A model generated the notes under the pieces. That model searched no databases and was not told the origin of the DNA. It saw only the letters and a program-made list of their open reading frames with translations. The translations under genes were made by a program, and so were the position numbers. Of a stretch of DNA of 24,787 bases, positions 7,521 to 16,562 are shown piece after piece (position 1 is the stretch's first letter; each line of letters starts with the position of its first letter). Source of the stretch: JAXIHJ01 sp034189755 (lineage in GTDB: Bacteria; Planctomycetota; Phycisphaerae; SM23-33). The DNA is taken from NCBI GenBank assembly GCA_034189755.1, contig JAXIHJ010000036.1:1-24787 (forward strand), written 5' to 3'.

Positions 7521-10058
7521 GTGGACTCTTTCACGCTGAACAAGATCGACTTTGACGCGGTCCGTCAGATCCTCGCGCGGTTTTGCAGTTGTACGCTGGG
7601 CAGGCAACTCGCTGAACGAATCAGCCCTTCTCGCAATCCGCAGGTCATTAACCGCTGGCTGCGTCAGGTCAGCCAGATGGTTACGGCAATCCGCAATATC
7701 GGCCCTTTGCCTCTGGCGGGTGTGACGGACATCTCCGAGGCGCTGGACCGCGCCCGGCCCGGTAGCGGGGCCGGAGGAGAAGACTTCACCATCATCGCCT
7801 CGTCGCTTCAAGGCGCAGCCAACGTCCGCAACTATCTCAATGCCCTGCCGGAGGAGCTAGACCTGCTGCACGAGTCAGCCGGTGGAATCGGCGACTTCGA
7901 CGGCGAAGTGCGGGCCATCTTTGCAGTCGTAGACCCCGACGGGACCGTTCGCGACGACGCCTCCAGCCGCCTGGGCGAAATCCGCCGGCAGATTGCCGCA
8001 ACCACCCGCCAAATTCACGATGCAATCTACGGCTACCTCCGCCAGCCGGAAGTGGCCAGGCTTTTACAGGACGCCGTCGTAACGCTGCACGGCGACCGGT
8101 ACGTCCTGCCGGTCAAGGCCGAAAATCGAGGCCGACTGCCGGGAGTGGTGCATCGCGAGTCAAACACCGGCGCGACGGTCTTCGTCGAGCCGAACGCCAG
8201 CGTCGAACTGAACAACCGACTCACCGACCTGAGCGAAGACGAGCGCCGTGAGATACAGCGGCTGCTTGGAGAACTTTCGCTGCACATCCAGCGGCGCCGC
8301 GGCGAGATTGACACCACAATGCAAGCGCTGGGGCAGCTTGATCTGGTCTCAGCCAAAGCCGAGTACTCCTGCCAATTCGACCTGACCTGCCCCGATATCT
8401 CCGAAACAGGTGCGCTTCAGTTCTCCGGCGCGCGACACCCGCTGCTTATCGAGCAGCAGTTCCAGCAGGAAAAGGCCGGTCTGCCGGCCGACAAGCGGCA
8501 CCCGGTGGTTCCGATCGACGTTCGCCTTGGTGCGGATTTCGATTTGCTGGTCATCACCGGCTCCAATACGGGCGGCAAGACGGTGGCGCTGAAGACCGTC
8601 GCCCTGCTGGCCGTGATGGCACAGTCCGGCATGCACATTCCAGTCCAGCGAGGTTCGAGAATGCCCGCCTTCCGCGATGTTTTAATCGACGTAGGCGACG
8701 AGCAGTCGCTTCAGCAGTCGTTAAGCACGTTCGGCGCGCACATCAAGCGGATAAAGCACATTATCCGCAAGGCGGACAAGGCGTCGCTGGTGCTGCTGGA
8801 CGAGCTTGGGGCCGGCACCGATCCCGACGAGGGCGGCGCCATCGGGCAGGCCGTCCTGGATGAGCTGAGGCGCATCGGCTGTCTGGGGATGGCCACCACG
8901 CACCTCAGCGTTTTGAAGGCCTACGCATTTACGCACGACCGGGTGGACAACGCATCAGTGGATTTTGACACGACTACGCTGTCGCCCACCTATCGCCTCC
9001 GCATCGGCACGCCGGGCGAATCGCACGCCATCACCGTCGCTCAAAAGCTTGGGGTGCTCAAACGGATGGTTGCGGCGGCCCGGAAGCATCTCAACGCCCA
9101 GGGCAAGCAGTTCCGCCGGGCGATTCGGTCTACCGGCGTCGTGCGGCGCCAGGCGGAAGACGCACGCACAGAAGCCAGAAAAGCTCAACTCGCCGCACAA
9201 GACCAGCAGGAATGTTACGAGGCGAAGCTCGCCGACCTGCACCGGCTGAGGGAGCAGTTCCAGGCCTGGCTGGCTACGCTGGGCGAGCTGAAAGTGGGCG
9301 ACGAGGTTGTTGTGCCGAAACTGAACAAGGCGGGCAAGCTGGCCCGCCTGGAGCTGCACAGGCAGGTGGCCGTGGTTAACGTCGACCAATTGCAGGTCGA
9401 GGTGCCGCTGCACGAATTGATGCCGGACCTGGGGCAAGAGCAAATCCGAGAGCAGATCGACGGCCTCCGCAAGCAAATACTCGACCAGGCCCGCAGCAGC
9501 AGGCAGGAAATGGACGAAGTACAGCACATGCGGCAGGAGCTTCATCTCAGCCTTAAGCAGCAGAAGCTGCGCGCCCGGCAGTTCGACGCCTGGCTGGGCG
9601 CCATAAGCCGGCTGAAGGTCGGCGACGAAGTAACCATCGCCCGCAAGCCGGGCAAAGGCAAGGTTCTGGAGGTAAACCTGCCGGGCCTGAGGGCGACGGT
9701 CCAGACCTCAGACCGCCAGATGGAGCTTTCGCTCCAGGAGCTGTTCCCCCAGACCGGCCCGTTCGTCAGGCGCGAGGTTCATCCGCGCGGCGCCGGACGC
9801 CCCAAAAGCCGCCGTGGCAAGCCGGCCGACAGGAACCGCCCCATGACCCGCCGCAGCCCCACCGGCAAGGCCGCAAAGGCCAACCGCGAAAAGCTGCTGG
9901 CCGTCGAACCGGGAAAGCAGGTCTTCATTATCCCGTTCAACAAGCGCGCGACACTCATCCGCATTAATCCCGAAAAGGACCAGGCCGTGGTGCAGTCAGG
10001 CGTCTTCGAGATGGAATTGCCGATTTCGGACCTGGAGCTTGTACATAATAAAGAATGA
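7521..10058 (+). CDS. mutS2: MutS2 family ATPase lacking the Smr domain, with three barrel repeats
   Basis: The protein has 845 residues. The N-terminal half is MutS2-like: core/lever helices, the RYVLPVKAENRGRLPGVVH stretch (about 194-212) and the EPNASVELNN turn. The ATPase has Walker A GSNTGGKT (347-354), Walker B LVLLDELGAGTDP with D427-E428, and TTHLSVLKAYA. MutS2 proteins act on branched DNA or on stalled, collided ribosomes and normally end in a Smr domain. Here no Smr motif (LDLRG, HGKGTG) is visible. Instead, three copies of a small KOW-like barrel occur at about 590-635 (LKVGDEVVVPK), 698-745 (LKVGDEVTIARK) and 796-840 (EPGKQVFIIPF). The first two are each preceded by a similar coiled coil ending FQAWLATLGE or FDAWLGAISR, so a whole helix-plus-barrel module was duplicated. 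A basic linker precedes the third. The GTG start follows GAGG at 7511-7514. Confidence 0.88.
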   Translation: MDSFTLNKIDFDAVRQILARFCSCTLGRQLAERISPSRNPQVINRWLRQVSQMVTAIRNIGPLPLAGVTDISEALDRARPGSGAGGEDFTIIASSLQGAANVRNYLNALPEELDLLHESAGGIGDFDGEVRAIFAVVDPDGTVRDDASSRLGEIRRQIAATTRQIHDAIYGYLRQPEVARLLQDAVVTLHGDRYVLPVKAENRGRLPGVVHRESNTGATVFVEPNASVELNNRLTDLSEDERREIQRLLGELSLHIQRRRGEIDTTMQALGQLDLVSAKAEYSCQFDLTCPDISETGALQFSGARHPLLIEQQFQQEKAGLPADKRHPVVPIDVRLGADFDLLVITGSNTGGKTVALKTVALLAVMAQSGMHIPVQRGSRMPAFRDVLIDVGDEQSLQQSLSTFGAHIKRIKHIIRKADKASLVLLDELGAGTDPDEGGAIGQAVLDELRRIGCLGMATTHLSVLKAYAFTHDRVDNASVDFDTTTLSPTYRLRIGTPGESHAITVAQKLGVLKRMVAAARKHLNAQGKQFRRAIRSTGVVRRQAEDARTEARKAQLAAQDQQECYEAKLADLHRLREQFQAWLATLGELKVGDEVVVPKLNKAGKLARLELHRQVAVVNVDQLQVEVPLHELMPDLGQEQIREQIDGLRKQILDQARSSRQEMDEVQHMRQELHLSLKQQKLRARQFDAWLGAISRLKVGDEVTIARKPGKGKVLEVNLPGLRATVQTSDRQMELSLQELFPQTGPFVRREVHPRGAGRPKSRRGKPADRNRPMTRRSPTGKAAKANREKLLAVEPGKQVFIIPFNKRATLIRINPEKDQAVVQSGVFEMELPISDLELVHNKE

Positions 10059-10064
10059 TACGCG

Positions 10065-10093
10065 ACCTGCCTGGCTGCGCCAGGTAGGCAGGT
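10065..10093 (+). other. Hairpin after mutS2
   Basis: ACCTGCC (10065-10071) pairs with GGCAGGT (10087-10093), and an inner CCTGGC/GCCAGG pairing is an alternative fold. It lies seven bases after the mutS2 stop. There is no T-run after it on the plus strand, so its role in termination is uncertain. Confidence 0.4.
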
Positions 10094-10098
10094 ATGCG

Positions 10099-10140
10099 AT
10101 AAAAAGAGGGCCGACTGCCAAATTACAGGCGGCCGACCCT
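10099..10140 (-). terminator. Rho-independent terminator of the lptG-lptF operon
   Basis: Read on the minus strand, an imperfect 13-bp stem (10108-10120 with 10128-10140, including one G-U pair) is followed by CTCTTTTTAT. This fits an intrinsic terminator for transcripts leaving the lptF-like gene, whose stop is at 10281. On the plus strand the same hairpin lacks a T-run. The 140 bases between it and the lptF stop hold no convincing gene. Confidence 0.65.
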
Positions 10141-10280
10141 TCCTCCTGCTGAACTACAGCGTTTCGTCCTCGGCGAAGAGCTTTTATCCCCTTCTTATTG
10201 ATCTGATCGGCCGGCAGGAGGTGCGACTTCGGTAACGGGAAAATTTTTCTTAGCGTGCGGAGCAATGCCGGCAAAAGGCG

Positions 10281-11732
10281 CTACGTCTTGATCGAGTCCA
10301 GCATAACCGCGGCTACGGGCCCGAACAGCAGCACCGGCAACCAGGCAGACAGCGTAGGTCCAAGCTCGACATACCGGCATATATATATGAATGCATAAAA
10401 GGCTGCGACCATCAGCAGGCACAATGCCGCCGAGGCCTTGATGTTACGCTGACGGGAGAGAATAAACGGCAGCCCCAGCAGCAACATCACCAGATTGTTG
10501 ATGGGGCTTGTTACGCGGAGGTGCTTGGTCAACAGTGCGGCGTCGCGGTTCGAGACCTGGTCCAGTTGCAGCAGGCGGTTGAGCTGCGAAGAAGACATAA
10601 AGTCAAGCCAGCGGATATCCCTGCGGAGTATCAGGTCGTCGATCGTCAGGTCGGACGGATAAAACATCTCGCCGCCGCTAAGGCGCCAGTTGCCCTCGGC
10701 GCCGGCGGCGTCCTGGTCGCTGGACCAGCGCGCCTCGGCGGCCAGGAAACTGCCCAACGGCTGGTTCGTTTCAGAAGTAAAGGTGAACCTGGGCTTTTCG
10801 AGCACCCCGCCGATGATCCGCCCGTCTTCGGAACGCTCTGGAACGAACCTCTCGGCCTCAATCAGCAGACCGGCAGGGACATCTTCCGCCCGCACCTCGC
10901 GGATGCATGTAATCTGGGCGGATGCTTCGAGGCCCACCCCGGTCCGCCGGAGCAGCGTCTTCGGACCGATCTGGGTCCAGACTCGTTCCGTGCCGGAGAC
11001 GTGGCGTCTCGGCTTGCCCGCCCAGGCCGTCCGCGCCAGGACCGCATCGGACAAAATCCAGCCGCTTTGCCCGCGAACCTTCGCCGGGCGGGCCTGGCTG
11101 CCGGGGATGCTGGCCAGCAGGCGGTAGCTCTCGTCCCGCACCATGACGACCGGCCGCCGGAGAACACTCGTAGCCGGGAAGAACATCTCGGCATACCACG
11201 CCGAGCCGCCGCCGTCGGTCGTACCGTAGACGGCGAATTCCTCCGTGCCGGGCACGTCGTCCCGGCTACGGACGAGCTTGTCGGCCACCTGGGGTATTAC
11301 CGCCTCCTGATCGAGGATAACCAGCCCGCCCAGCAGCATCGCACACAGGATGATGGGCCAGATTACACGGTGAAGGCTTACACCGGCGGCAAGCATGGCT
11401 GTCAGCTCGTTGGTGTGGTTCATCCGCGCCAGCGAAAATGCCGCTGATGCGACAATGATCACGCCGCCAAGCTCAGTAAAATACATCAGCGACTGATAAC
11501 TGTAATAGCCGACGACGTTGGTGACGATTTCTGCGAACTTAGGGTCTCTTTTCTTGATTACGTGCGTGAGCTTGCCGTCCACTTCGACGGCAACCGTCTT
11601 GGAAACCTTCTTGGTGAACTCGTCCATGTTGAGAAACAGATCGACGGTAATCCGCAGCGACATCATGACCAGAAAGAACAGCAGCACCGTAAAGAGGAAA
11701 CTGCGAACTATATAGCGATCCAGGATTTTCAT
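10281..11732 (-). CDS. LptF/LptG family permease (second of pair)
   Basis: The protein has 483 residues from ATG 11732 (MKILDRYIVRSFLFT), a standard YjgP/YjgQ N-terminus. There are three membrane helices in the first 130 residues, a large periplasmic beta-rich domain (about 140-380), then three C-terminal helices starting at the conserved SPINNLVMLLLGLPF. The motif RMNHTNELTAMLAAGVSL after helix 2 matches the conserved cytoplasmic loop that contacts LptB. LptF and LptG form the membrane part of the ABC transporter that extracts LPS from the inner membrane. An extra stretch of about 30 residues (about 41-70, charged, VDGKLTHVIKKRDP) lies between helices 1 and 2. The gene starts 13 bases after its neighbour's stop, so the two are co-transcribed. 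Which is LptF and which is LptG cannot be settled by eye. No lptA, lptB or lptC is nearby. Confidence 0.87.
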   Translation of the reverse strand: MKILDRYIVRSFLFTVLLFFLVMMSLRITVDLFLNMDEFTKKVSKTVAVEVDGKLTHVIKKRDPKFAEIVTNVVGYYSYQSLMYFTELGGVIIVASAAFSLARMNHTNELTAMLAAGVSLHRVIWPIILCAMLLGGLVILDQEAVIPQVADKLVRSRDDVPGTEEFAVYGTTDGGGSAWYAEMFFPATSVLRRPVVMVRDESYRLLASIPGSQARPAKVRGQSGWILSDAVLARTAWAGKPRRHVSGTERVWTQIGPKTLLRRTGVGLEASAQITCIREVRAEDVPAGLLIEAERFVPERSEDGRIIGGVLEKPRFTFTSETNQPLGSFLAAEARWSSDQDAAGAEGNWRLSGGEMFYPSDLTIDDLILRRDIRWLDFMSSSQLNRLLQLDQVSNRDAALLTKHLRVTSPINNLVMLLLGLPFILSRQRNIKASAALCLLMVAAFYAFIYICRYVELGPTLSAWLPVLLFGPVAAVMLDSIKT

Positions 11733-11745
11733 GCGCTTTCGGCCC

Positions 11746-13365
11746 TTATCTTTTCGCCAGGCGGACAAACATCAAAGCCGTCGCCGCCAGCAGCGTGATG
11801 ATCCCGCCCCAGATTACGGTCAGCCCAAGTTCAGTCGAAACGTCCGGGTTGCTGACCATCTCCTTGCCCATAATCACCATGATGATGACCGCCGAGCCTG
11901 GAATCATCGCGATGGTGAACGCGCTGACAATCTGGCCGCCTTTGAAGATCATCCCCAGCACGGCCCCCAGCACCACCAGCACGAAACAGCTCAGGCCGTA
12001 GGCGACTCGCCCGTGTATCTCCGCGACAATTTTACCGACGAGCCTCCTGATGAGCGACGTTCGTATATAACGGATGTTAGACAGTATGAACTTATTTGAA
12101 GTCAATTCGTCCGGTCGAGTGTAGACGTCCTGGAGATCGATTTTGTCGGACCGCGCGACAACGTTTTTCGGCAGGGGCAACTGCCCGCGATGCCACTGCC
12201 CGGTACGTTGCGTGCGGCGTTCGCCTGCGGTTATCCGCGTAAACACGTCTCCATAAAGCGAGATACTCACCAGCGAGGTATTGGTCCTGGCCGACCAGGC
12301 CGCCCGGACTATCGCCTCGTCGGCTGAGATGCTCTGGCGGACCTGCCCGTCTCCGACTACGCGCAGCTCCACGCGCTGCGCGTCGGTGGTGTCTGGCGGG
12401 TCGGCTAAAAGCCGGACGGCGCTTTTGGTGCCGCACTCAGCCGAAGGCGCCGAAATGACATACTGCACCGCACCGTCGGCTAGTTGATCGTAGGCCTTGC
12501 CGGCGCTAATAGAGGCAAAAATATCATTGGCGAGAATGTCGTGCCCTATCCACCGCCGAATCTTTGTCAGGCTACGGCGGATTTCCGTGTTCTGCTCCGG
12601 ATGGCGGTAGGTCTCAATCAGTTGGCCCCAGTTGTACCAGGAAGCGTCTTCCCTAGCCACGTTAGGCAGCGGGCCGTACTCAAACTGCTGCGAACTCTCG
12701 CGCAGGACGGTCCGCTTACTGAGGCGCGTGGCGGCAGGATTAATCAGGTGTATCGTGACGTAGGTTTCCCCCAAATAGGTGTCAAAATACACGTAAGCCG
12801 TGGACGCAACGGCCAGACGAACGTCATCGGGCTTTTTCGTATCTGCCAGCACCACGCCATAGAGCGTGTCATCTTCCGGCTGCACCGCATCGGCGTGGAT
12901 GACGTAGGTGCCCCATGTAACGTAATTCCGCGCGCGGAGATGTCGATAGACAATGTCTCGGACATTGGCCTTGACGGCCCGCTCGCCCAGTTCCACCATT
13001 TTCGGGGCCACAGAGTTGCCCAGGACCAGCGAGATAGCCGTTACAATCCCTCCGAGCACGATCGCCGGCTTCATCAAACTGACGGTGGAGATGCCGCTGG
13101 CGCGGCAGGCCATCAGCTCGTTGTCCTGGCTGAACCGGCCGTATACAATCGTCGCGGCGAACAGAGCGGCGATGGGCAGCGTCAGCGACAGCATCACCGG
13201 CACCGTGTAGCCGAACAGCGCCAGAACCTGGTCGCCCGACAGGCCGAACTTCCGCATCGGCTCGATAATCGCAAAGACCGTCAGCACCAGCGTAAAAGCC
13301 ACCAACGCCAGGCCCGTCGCCTTAGCCAACTCGCGCCCAAGGTAATAGTGCAACGTTCGTATCAC
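11746..13365 (-). CDS. LptF/LptG family permease (first of pair)
   Basis: The protein has 539 residues from GTG 13365 (MIRTLHYYLGRELAKATG). A TTG at 13401 would add 12 residues but spoils the usual family start and has no better ribosome site. The membrane helices are three N-terminal (about 14-36, 48-72, 98-122) and three C-terminal, beginning at GRVAYGLSCFVLVVLGAVLG. The conserved loop YGRFSQDNELMACRASGIS (76-94) is present. The periplasmic domain is long (about 130-430), larger than in the E. coli proteins (about 360 residues in total). The two genes together would form the LptFG membrane dimer of the LPS export system, implying an outer membrane with LPS or a related glycolipid. No separate promoter is visible between it and the lptF-like gene. 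Confidence 0.87.
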   Translation of the reverse strand: MIRTLHYYLGRELAKATGLALVAFTLVLTVFAIIEPMRKFGLSGDQVLALFGYTVPVMLSLTLPIAALFAATIVYGRFSQDNELMACRASGISTVSLMKPAIVLGGIVTAISLVLGNSVAPKMVELGERAVKANVRDIVYRHLRARNYVTWGTYVIHADAVQPEDDTLYGVVLADTKKPDDVRLAVASTAYVYFDTYLGETYVTIHLINPAATRLSKRTVLRESSQQFEYGPLPNVAREDASWYNWGQLIETYRHPEQNTEIRRSLTKIRRWIGHDILANDIFASISAGKAYDQLADGAVQYVISAPSAECGTKSAVRLLADPPDTTDAQRVELRVVGDGQVRQSISADEAIVRAAWSARTNTSLVSISLYGDVFTRITAGERRTQRTGQWHRGQLPLPKNVVARSDKIDLQDVYTRPDELTSNKFILSNIRYIRTSLIRRLVGKIVAEIHGRVAYGLSCFVLVVLGAVLGMIFKGGQIVSAFTIAMIPGSAVIIMVIMGKEMVSNPDVSTELGLTVIWGGIITLLAATALMFVRLAKR

Positions 13366-13390
13366 GAAACTACTCTCAGCCCGGGGAACG

Positions 13391-13407
13391 GCCCCCACCA
13401 AGGGGGC
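13391..13407. repeat. GC-rich hairpin just upstream of the lptG-like gene
   Basis: GCCCCC (13391-13396) and GGGGGC (13402-13407) are perfectly complementary around a five-base loop. The hairpin sits about 25 bases before the GTG start on the minus strand, so it could affect translation of the operon. It has no U-tract. Confidence 0.35.
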
Positions 13408-13554
13408 TTACCCGCAGGACAATGTACCTTCCACTGGGCTGTGCGTCTACGGTGTTCCGCGCACGATTCAAACCAGATCACGCGGCGGATAATGTTCTGC
13501 GGTTCCGCGTTAGCGTCAGGCGATGTGATTTTTCGGGAAACGCTCTGTGCTTCG

Positions 13555-13572
13555 CCCGGCAGAACTGCCGGG
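13555..13572 (-). terminator. Terminator-like hairpin after the diguanylate cyclase gene
   Basis: CCCGGCAG and CTGCCGGG form a perfect 8-bp stem with only two bases between the arms, starting nine bases after the stop of the receiver-GGDEF gene. There is no T-run, so it may need Rho or protect the 3' end instead. The remainder of the gap to the lptG-like gene (13408-13554) shows nothing I can name. Confidence 0.4.
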
Positions 13573-13580
13573 ACGAGGTG

Positions 13581-14606
13581 CTAGCTCCGGGCGTCGGCGG
13601 TTTCACAGATTTCGTTGAACGCGACGATACAATCCTTGCCCCGGTCTTTCGCCATGTACATTGCACGGTCGGCCATCGCCACCAGTGCATCGGCGCTGGT
13701 AGGACAGTCGGCAGCTAACGAGGCGACACCGAACGACATGGTCACCATGCCGTTTAGCCTCCGGCAGTTTCTGGTTCGGCGGATTAACTCACGGCGAATT
13801 CGCTCGCTGACCGATATTCCTCGTTCGACGGATGTGTGCGGCAAAAGCAAAACGAACTCGTCGCCGCCGTAGCGAGCGGCAACGTCGCTGCTTCGCATCG
13901 AATCAAGGATCACCCCCGCGGTAATTACCAGAATCTCGTCCCCCACCTGGTGGCCCAGCGTATCGTTGAGCTGCTTGTATTGATCCAGGTCGCACATGCA
14001 GCAGGTCAGGTCAAAATGGTAGCGATTCGCCTCGTTGTAGTATCGTTCGAGAATCTCGCTGAAGCGCCGGCGATTGGACAGGCCTGTCAGGTGGTCCGTG
14101 GTGGCTAGCATCCGGACCTTCTCCAGCGATTCTTCAAGCTGAACATTCTTGGTGCGAAGCTCGCTTAGCATAGCCTGCAACTCGCGCTGGAGACGCTGAT
14201 TCTCCCTGCGGATTTGATGCTGGCGGACGGCCTTGTCGACCAGGGCGGGTATCGAGAACAGGTAGTCGCCCAGCTTAATCACATAGTCCTGCGCGCCGTG
14301 CTGGATCGCCTCAGCCGCCTTGGCCGAAACGTTCTCACCGGTAACGAAGAGCACCGGCACGTCGGCCCGTCCGAGAATTTCATCCATCAGCTTAAGGCCG
14401 TCCATATCGGGAAGATTGTAATCCTGAAGAATTACGTCGTACGCGCCGAGGTCCTCGGCCAGGCATTCAGCCGCGCAGGAGACGCCAACGATGTTCCCGG
14501 CTTCGGAGCCGCCGTAATGAATCCGAAGGGTCTCGCAGATCATCTCCCGCTGGTCGTCGTCATCCTCGACCACGAGGATCCTGGGATAGTTTTCCTTATC
14601 GGTCAT
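13581..14606 (-). CDS. Response regulator with GGDEF domain (diguanylate cyclase)
   Basis: The protein has 341 residues. The receiver domain (about 8-130) has the acidic pocket VVEDDDD, phosphoacceptor D62 (LQDYNLPD), switch T89 and K111. A coiled coil (about 130-168) leads into GGDEF (about 170-330). The signature GGDEF is intact at 247-251, and an RxxD inhibitory site (RSSD, 238-241) lies five residues before it. It should therefore make cyclic di-GMP from two GTP, subject to product inhibition and controlled by phosphorylation. The ATG follows AGGAG closely. It begins about 30 bases after the histidine kinase on the same strand, so that kinase is the likely partner. No EAL or HD-GYP phosphodiesterase is in the window. 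Confidence 0.93.
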   Translation of the reverse strand: MTDKENYPRILVVEDDDDQREMICETLRIHYGGSEAGNIVGVSCAAECLAEDLGAYDVILQDYNLPDMDGLKLMDEILGRADVPVLFVTGENVSAKAAEAIQHGAQDYVIKLGDYLFSIPALVDKAVRQHQIRRENQRLQRELQAMLSELRTKNVQLEESLEKVRMLATTDHLTGLSNRRRFSEILERYYNEANRYHFDLTCCMCDLDQYKQLNDTLGHQVGDEILVITAGVILDSMRSSDVAARYGGDEFVLLLPHTSVERGISVSERIRRELIRRTRNCRRLNGMVTMSFGVASLAADCPTSADALVAMADRAMYMAKDRGKDCIVAFNEICETADARS

Positions 14607-14638
14607 ATTCTCCTGCTCGCTTCCAGCAGTCTAAATGG

Positions 14639-16249
14639 TCATCCGCTTATTACGGTGCGGCAGCGTGCCTCGACCTGCCGGGCACGGTCATTGGCGGGCG
14701 GCTGGGTGCAGCGCACGCCAAAGGTAACGGTAAAGGTCGCACCCAGTCCGGGTTCGGACTCAACCCAGACCCGCCCGTCGTAGTTGGAAACTACAGTTTT
14801 GACCAGCGACAGCCCGATGCCCTTGCCTTTGATGCCGGCATTGGCTGAATTCCTGACCCGGCGGAAGACATGGAATATCCTCTGTTGCTCCTGCTCCGGA
14901 ATGCCAGGCCCGTTGTCCGAAACCGTAAACTCGTGCTGCCCGTCAGCCAGCCTGTAACCTACCTCGATTCGCCCGTCGGAGCTGCGGTGCATGTATTTAA
15001 TCGCATTGTCGATCAGGTTCTGGAAGACCTGCCTGATGCGGTTGCGCTCGACGTACAGGCTTGGCATCGGCTCGGAGATTACCAGCTCGATGCCGCGGCG
15101 TTTCAACTCGTACTCGAGCGTTTCGGCCGACTCGCGGACCAGCCGGGCCATCTGAACCATTTTGCGCTTCTGCGGACGAGACTTGATGCGGGAAAGCTCC
15201 AGCAGATCGGAGATCAGTGCACCGCTGGCATCGACGTTGGCCTGGATTCGCGACAGCCTGGCGCAGACCTCTTCGGGCAACTGGTCGCGCCACTTGACCA
15301 TGGCCATCGTAGCCATGCCGGCGATGTTGCGGAGGGGGGCGTTAAGGTCGTGGCTGACGGCGCGCATGAAGTCTTCCTTATCAGCCATCTCTTCGCGCAG
15401 GCGCCGGTTGGCCCTTTGCAGCTCGTCCGTCCGCTCGTTGACCTTGTGTTCAAGCTCTTCATTGGCCCGAAGCAACTCGTCGCGCATACGGGCGACCTCA
15501 TCGGCCATGGCGTTGAACGCCACAGCCAACTCGCCGATTTCGTCGTTTCGGACCAAACCTGCGCGAACGGTAAAATCTCCGCCGGCCAGTTTGCGCGTGG
15601 CTCCGACCAACCGCCGCACCGGCTGAACAATCAAACGCCAGACAAGCAGGTACCCAAGCGGCGTGGCGCACAGCACGATGGCGGCTGCAATAATACCTAT
15701 CCGCTGCTGAATCTTCACAAGCCTGGCCTGCGTCTCACTGGTGTCGGTTACCAGCCGGACCGCACCGACGAGTTCGCCGGCCTGCTGGTCAGAGGGGGGA
15801 ATGAAGACCGGCCTGGAAAGTGTCAGGACACCGTCGTCGGCATCCTGGCTGGCCGAAACCGTTACAGGCAGGTTCACCAGGCCGGACCACGGACTGGAAC
15901 CCGCAGAGCCGGAAACCGAAGCCACCACCTTGCCCTCCGCATCAAGCAGCGCGATAAACCGCACGTTGTCCCTGCGGATAAAGTCGCTGACCAGCCGCCG
16001 CAGCGGCGCACTTCGCTGCTTGAGCAGATCACCCCGTGACGCGACGTCCAGCGCCTGGGCGATGCGCCTGGCATGACGCTGGTCGCCGTCGCGCAGCCAG
16101 GTCTTGGCGTTGACGTAGTAGAACCACCCGCCCGTCAACGCAACGGCAACTACTAAAAACGTCAAGATCAACACCGACTTGAGCTGCAAGCCCACGCGGA
16201 GTTGACCCGCGGCTTGATGCGCGGCCAGCCTGCTGTAGAAATCTCTCAT
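14639..16249 (-). CDS. Membrane sensor histidine kinase with HAMP domain
   Basis: The protein has 536 residues. Membrane helices at about 24-45 and 185-207 flank a periplasmic sensing region of about 140 residues (LLDAEGKVVASVSG resembles a Cache/PAS-like strand pattern). HAMP follows (about 205-258, ending NDEIGELAVAFNAMAD), then a coiled coil (258-290), HisKA with H300 in AVSHDLNAPLRN, and HATPase_c with N-box NLIDNAIKYM (411-420), G1 DNGPGIP (445-451) and G2 GKGIGLSL (475-482). All catalytic motifs look intact. The HDLNAPLR form resembles phytochrome-like kinases. It is upstream of the receiver-GGDEF gene and is probably its cognate kinase, linking an envelope signal to c-di-GMP. The ribosome site for ATG 16249 is weak (GAGAG about 12 bases upstream), so the start is less sure. 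Confidence 0.92.
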   Translation of the reverse strand: MRDFYSRLAAHQAAGQLRVGLQLKSVLILTFLVVAVALTGGWFYYVNAKTWLRDGDQRHARRIAQALDVASRGDLLKQRSAPLRRLVSDFIRRDNVRFIALLDAEGKVVASVSGSAGSSPWSGLVNLPVTVSASQDADDGVLTLSRPVFIPPSDQQAGELVGAVRLVTDTSETQARLVKIQQRIGIIAAAIVLCATPLGYLLVWRLIVQPVRRLVGATRKLAGGDFTVRAGLVRNDEIGELAVAFNAMADEVARMRDELLRANEELEHKVNERTDELQRANRRLREEMADKEDFMRAVSHDLNAPLRNIAGMATMAMVKWRDQLPEEVCARLSRIQANVDASGALISDLLELSRIKSRPQKRKMVQMARLVRESAETLEYELKRRGIELVISEPMPSLYVERNRIRQVFQNLIDNAIKYMHRSSDGRIEVGYRLADGQHEFTVSDNGPGIPEQEQQRIFHVFRRVRNSANAGIKGKGIGLSLVKTVVSNYDGRVWVESEPGLGATFTVTFGVRCTQPPANDRARQVEARCRTVISG

Positions 16250-16562
16250 CTGAACTATAGCTCTCTCACCTTACACATCCATCCGTAAACCGTCCTTCGG
16301 CTGATATCGGCTGGAAAAATCGGGGCCTTTTACAAGGAATACCTTTTGTTTTTAAGCATTTGGGGCATTTCGGGGACGGACCGCCCCATCGTGCCTTTTG
16401 TGGTGTGGTTACGACTCACTAAATCCGAATTCCGAAGCACGAAACTTCCGCAAAACCGCTACATTCCGCATGGATTGACTCTGCACTCAGATATTCGTCA
16501 GTACCGAGAGGAGGGGCGGATTATCTTGAAATGCGATTGCGGCGAGACAGATGGCGGGCATC
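16250..16562. other. Intergenic region with a nested hairpin and no gene
   Basis: This 313-base gap lies between the end of the PfkB gene and the start of the HAMP kinase, both on the minus strand. It holds a nested inverted repeat: GGCA (16364-16367) with TGCC (16392-16395) around GGGG (16372-16375) with CCCC (16384-16387), followed on the plus strand by TTTTG. The AAATCCGAATTCCGAAGCACGA stretch near 16420 looks like dispersed planctomycete intergenic sequence, from memory. A 91-residue plus-strand ORF crosses it but has no ribosome site or family resemblance. No clear kinase promoter was found. Confidence 0.5.

Noticed and set aside
9996..10274. 92-codon minus-strand ORF after the lptF-like gene
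   Set aside because: It starts with TTG, reads through the operon terminator and into the antisense of mutS2, and has no ribosome site.
16254..16259. TATAGT on the minus strand just before the HAMP kinase start
   Set aside because: It is only four bases from the ATG and has no -35 at suitable spacing, so it is more likely chance than a leaderless promoter.
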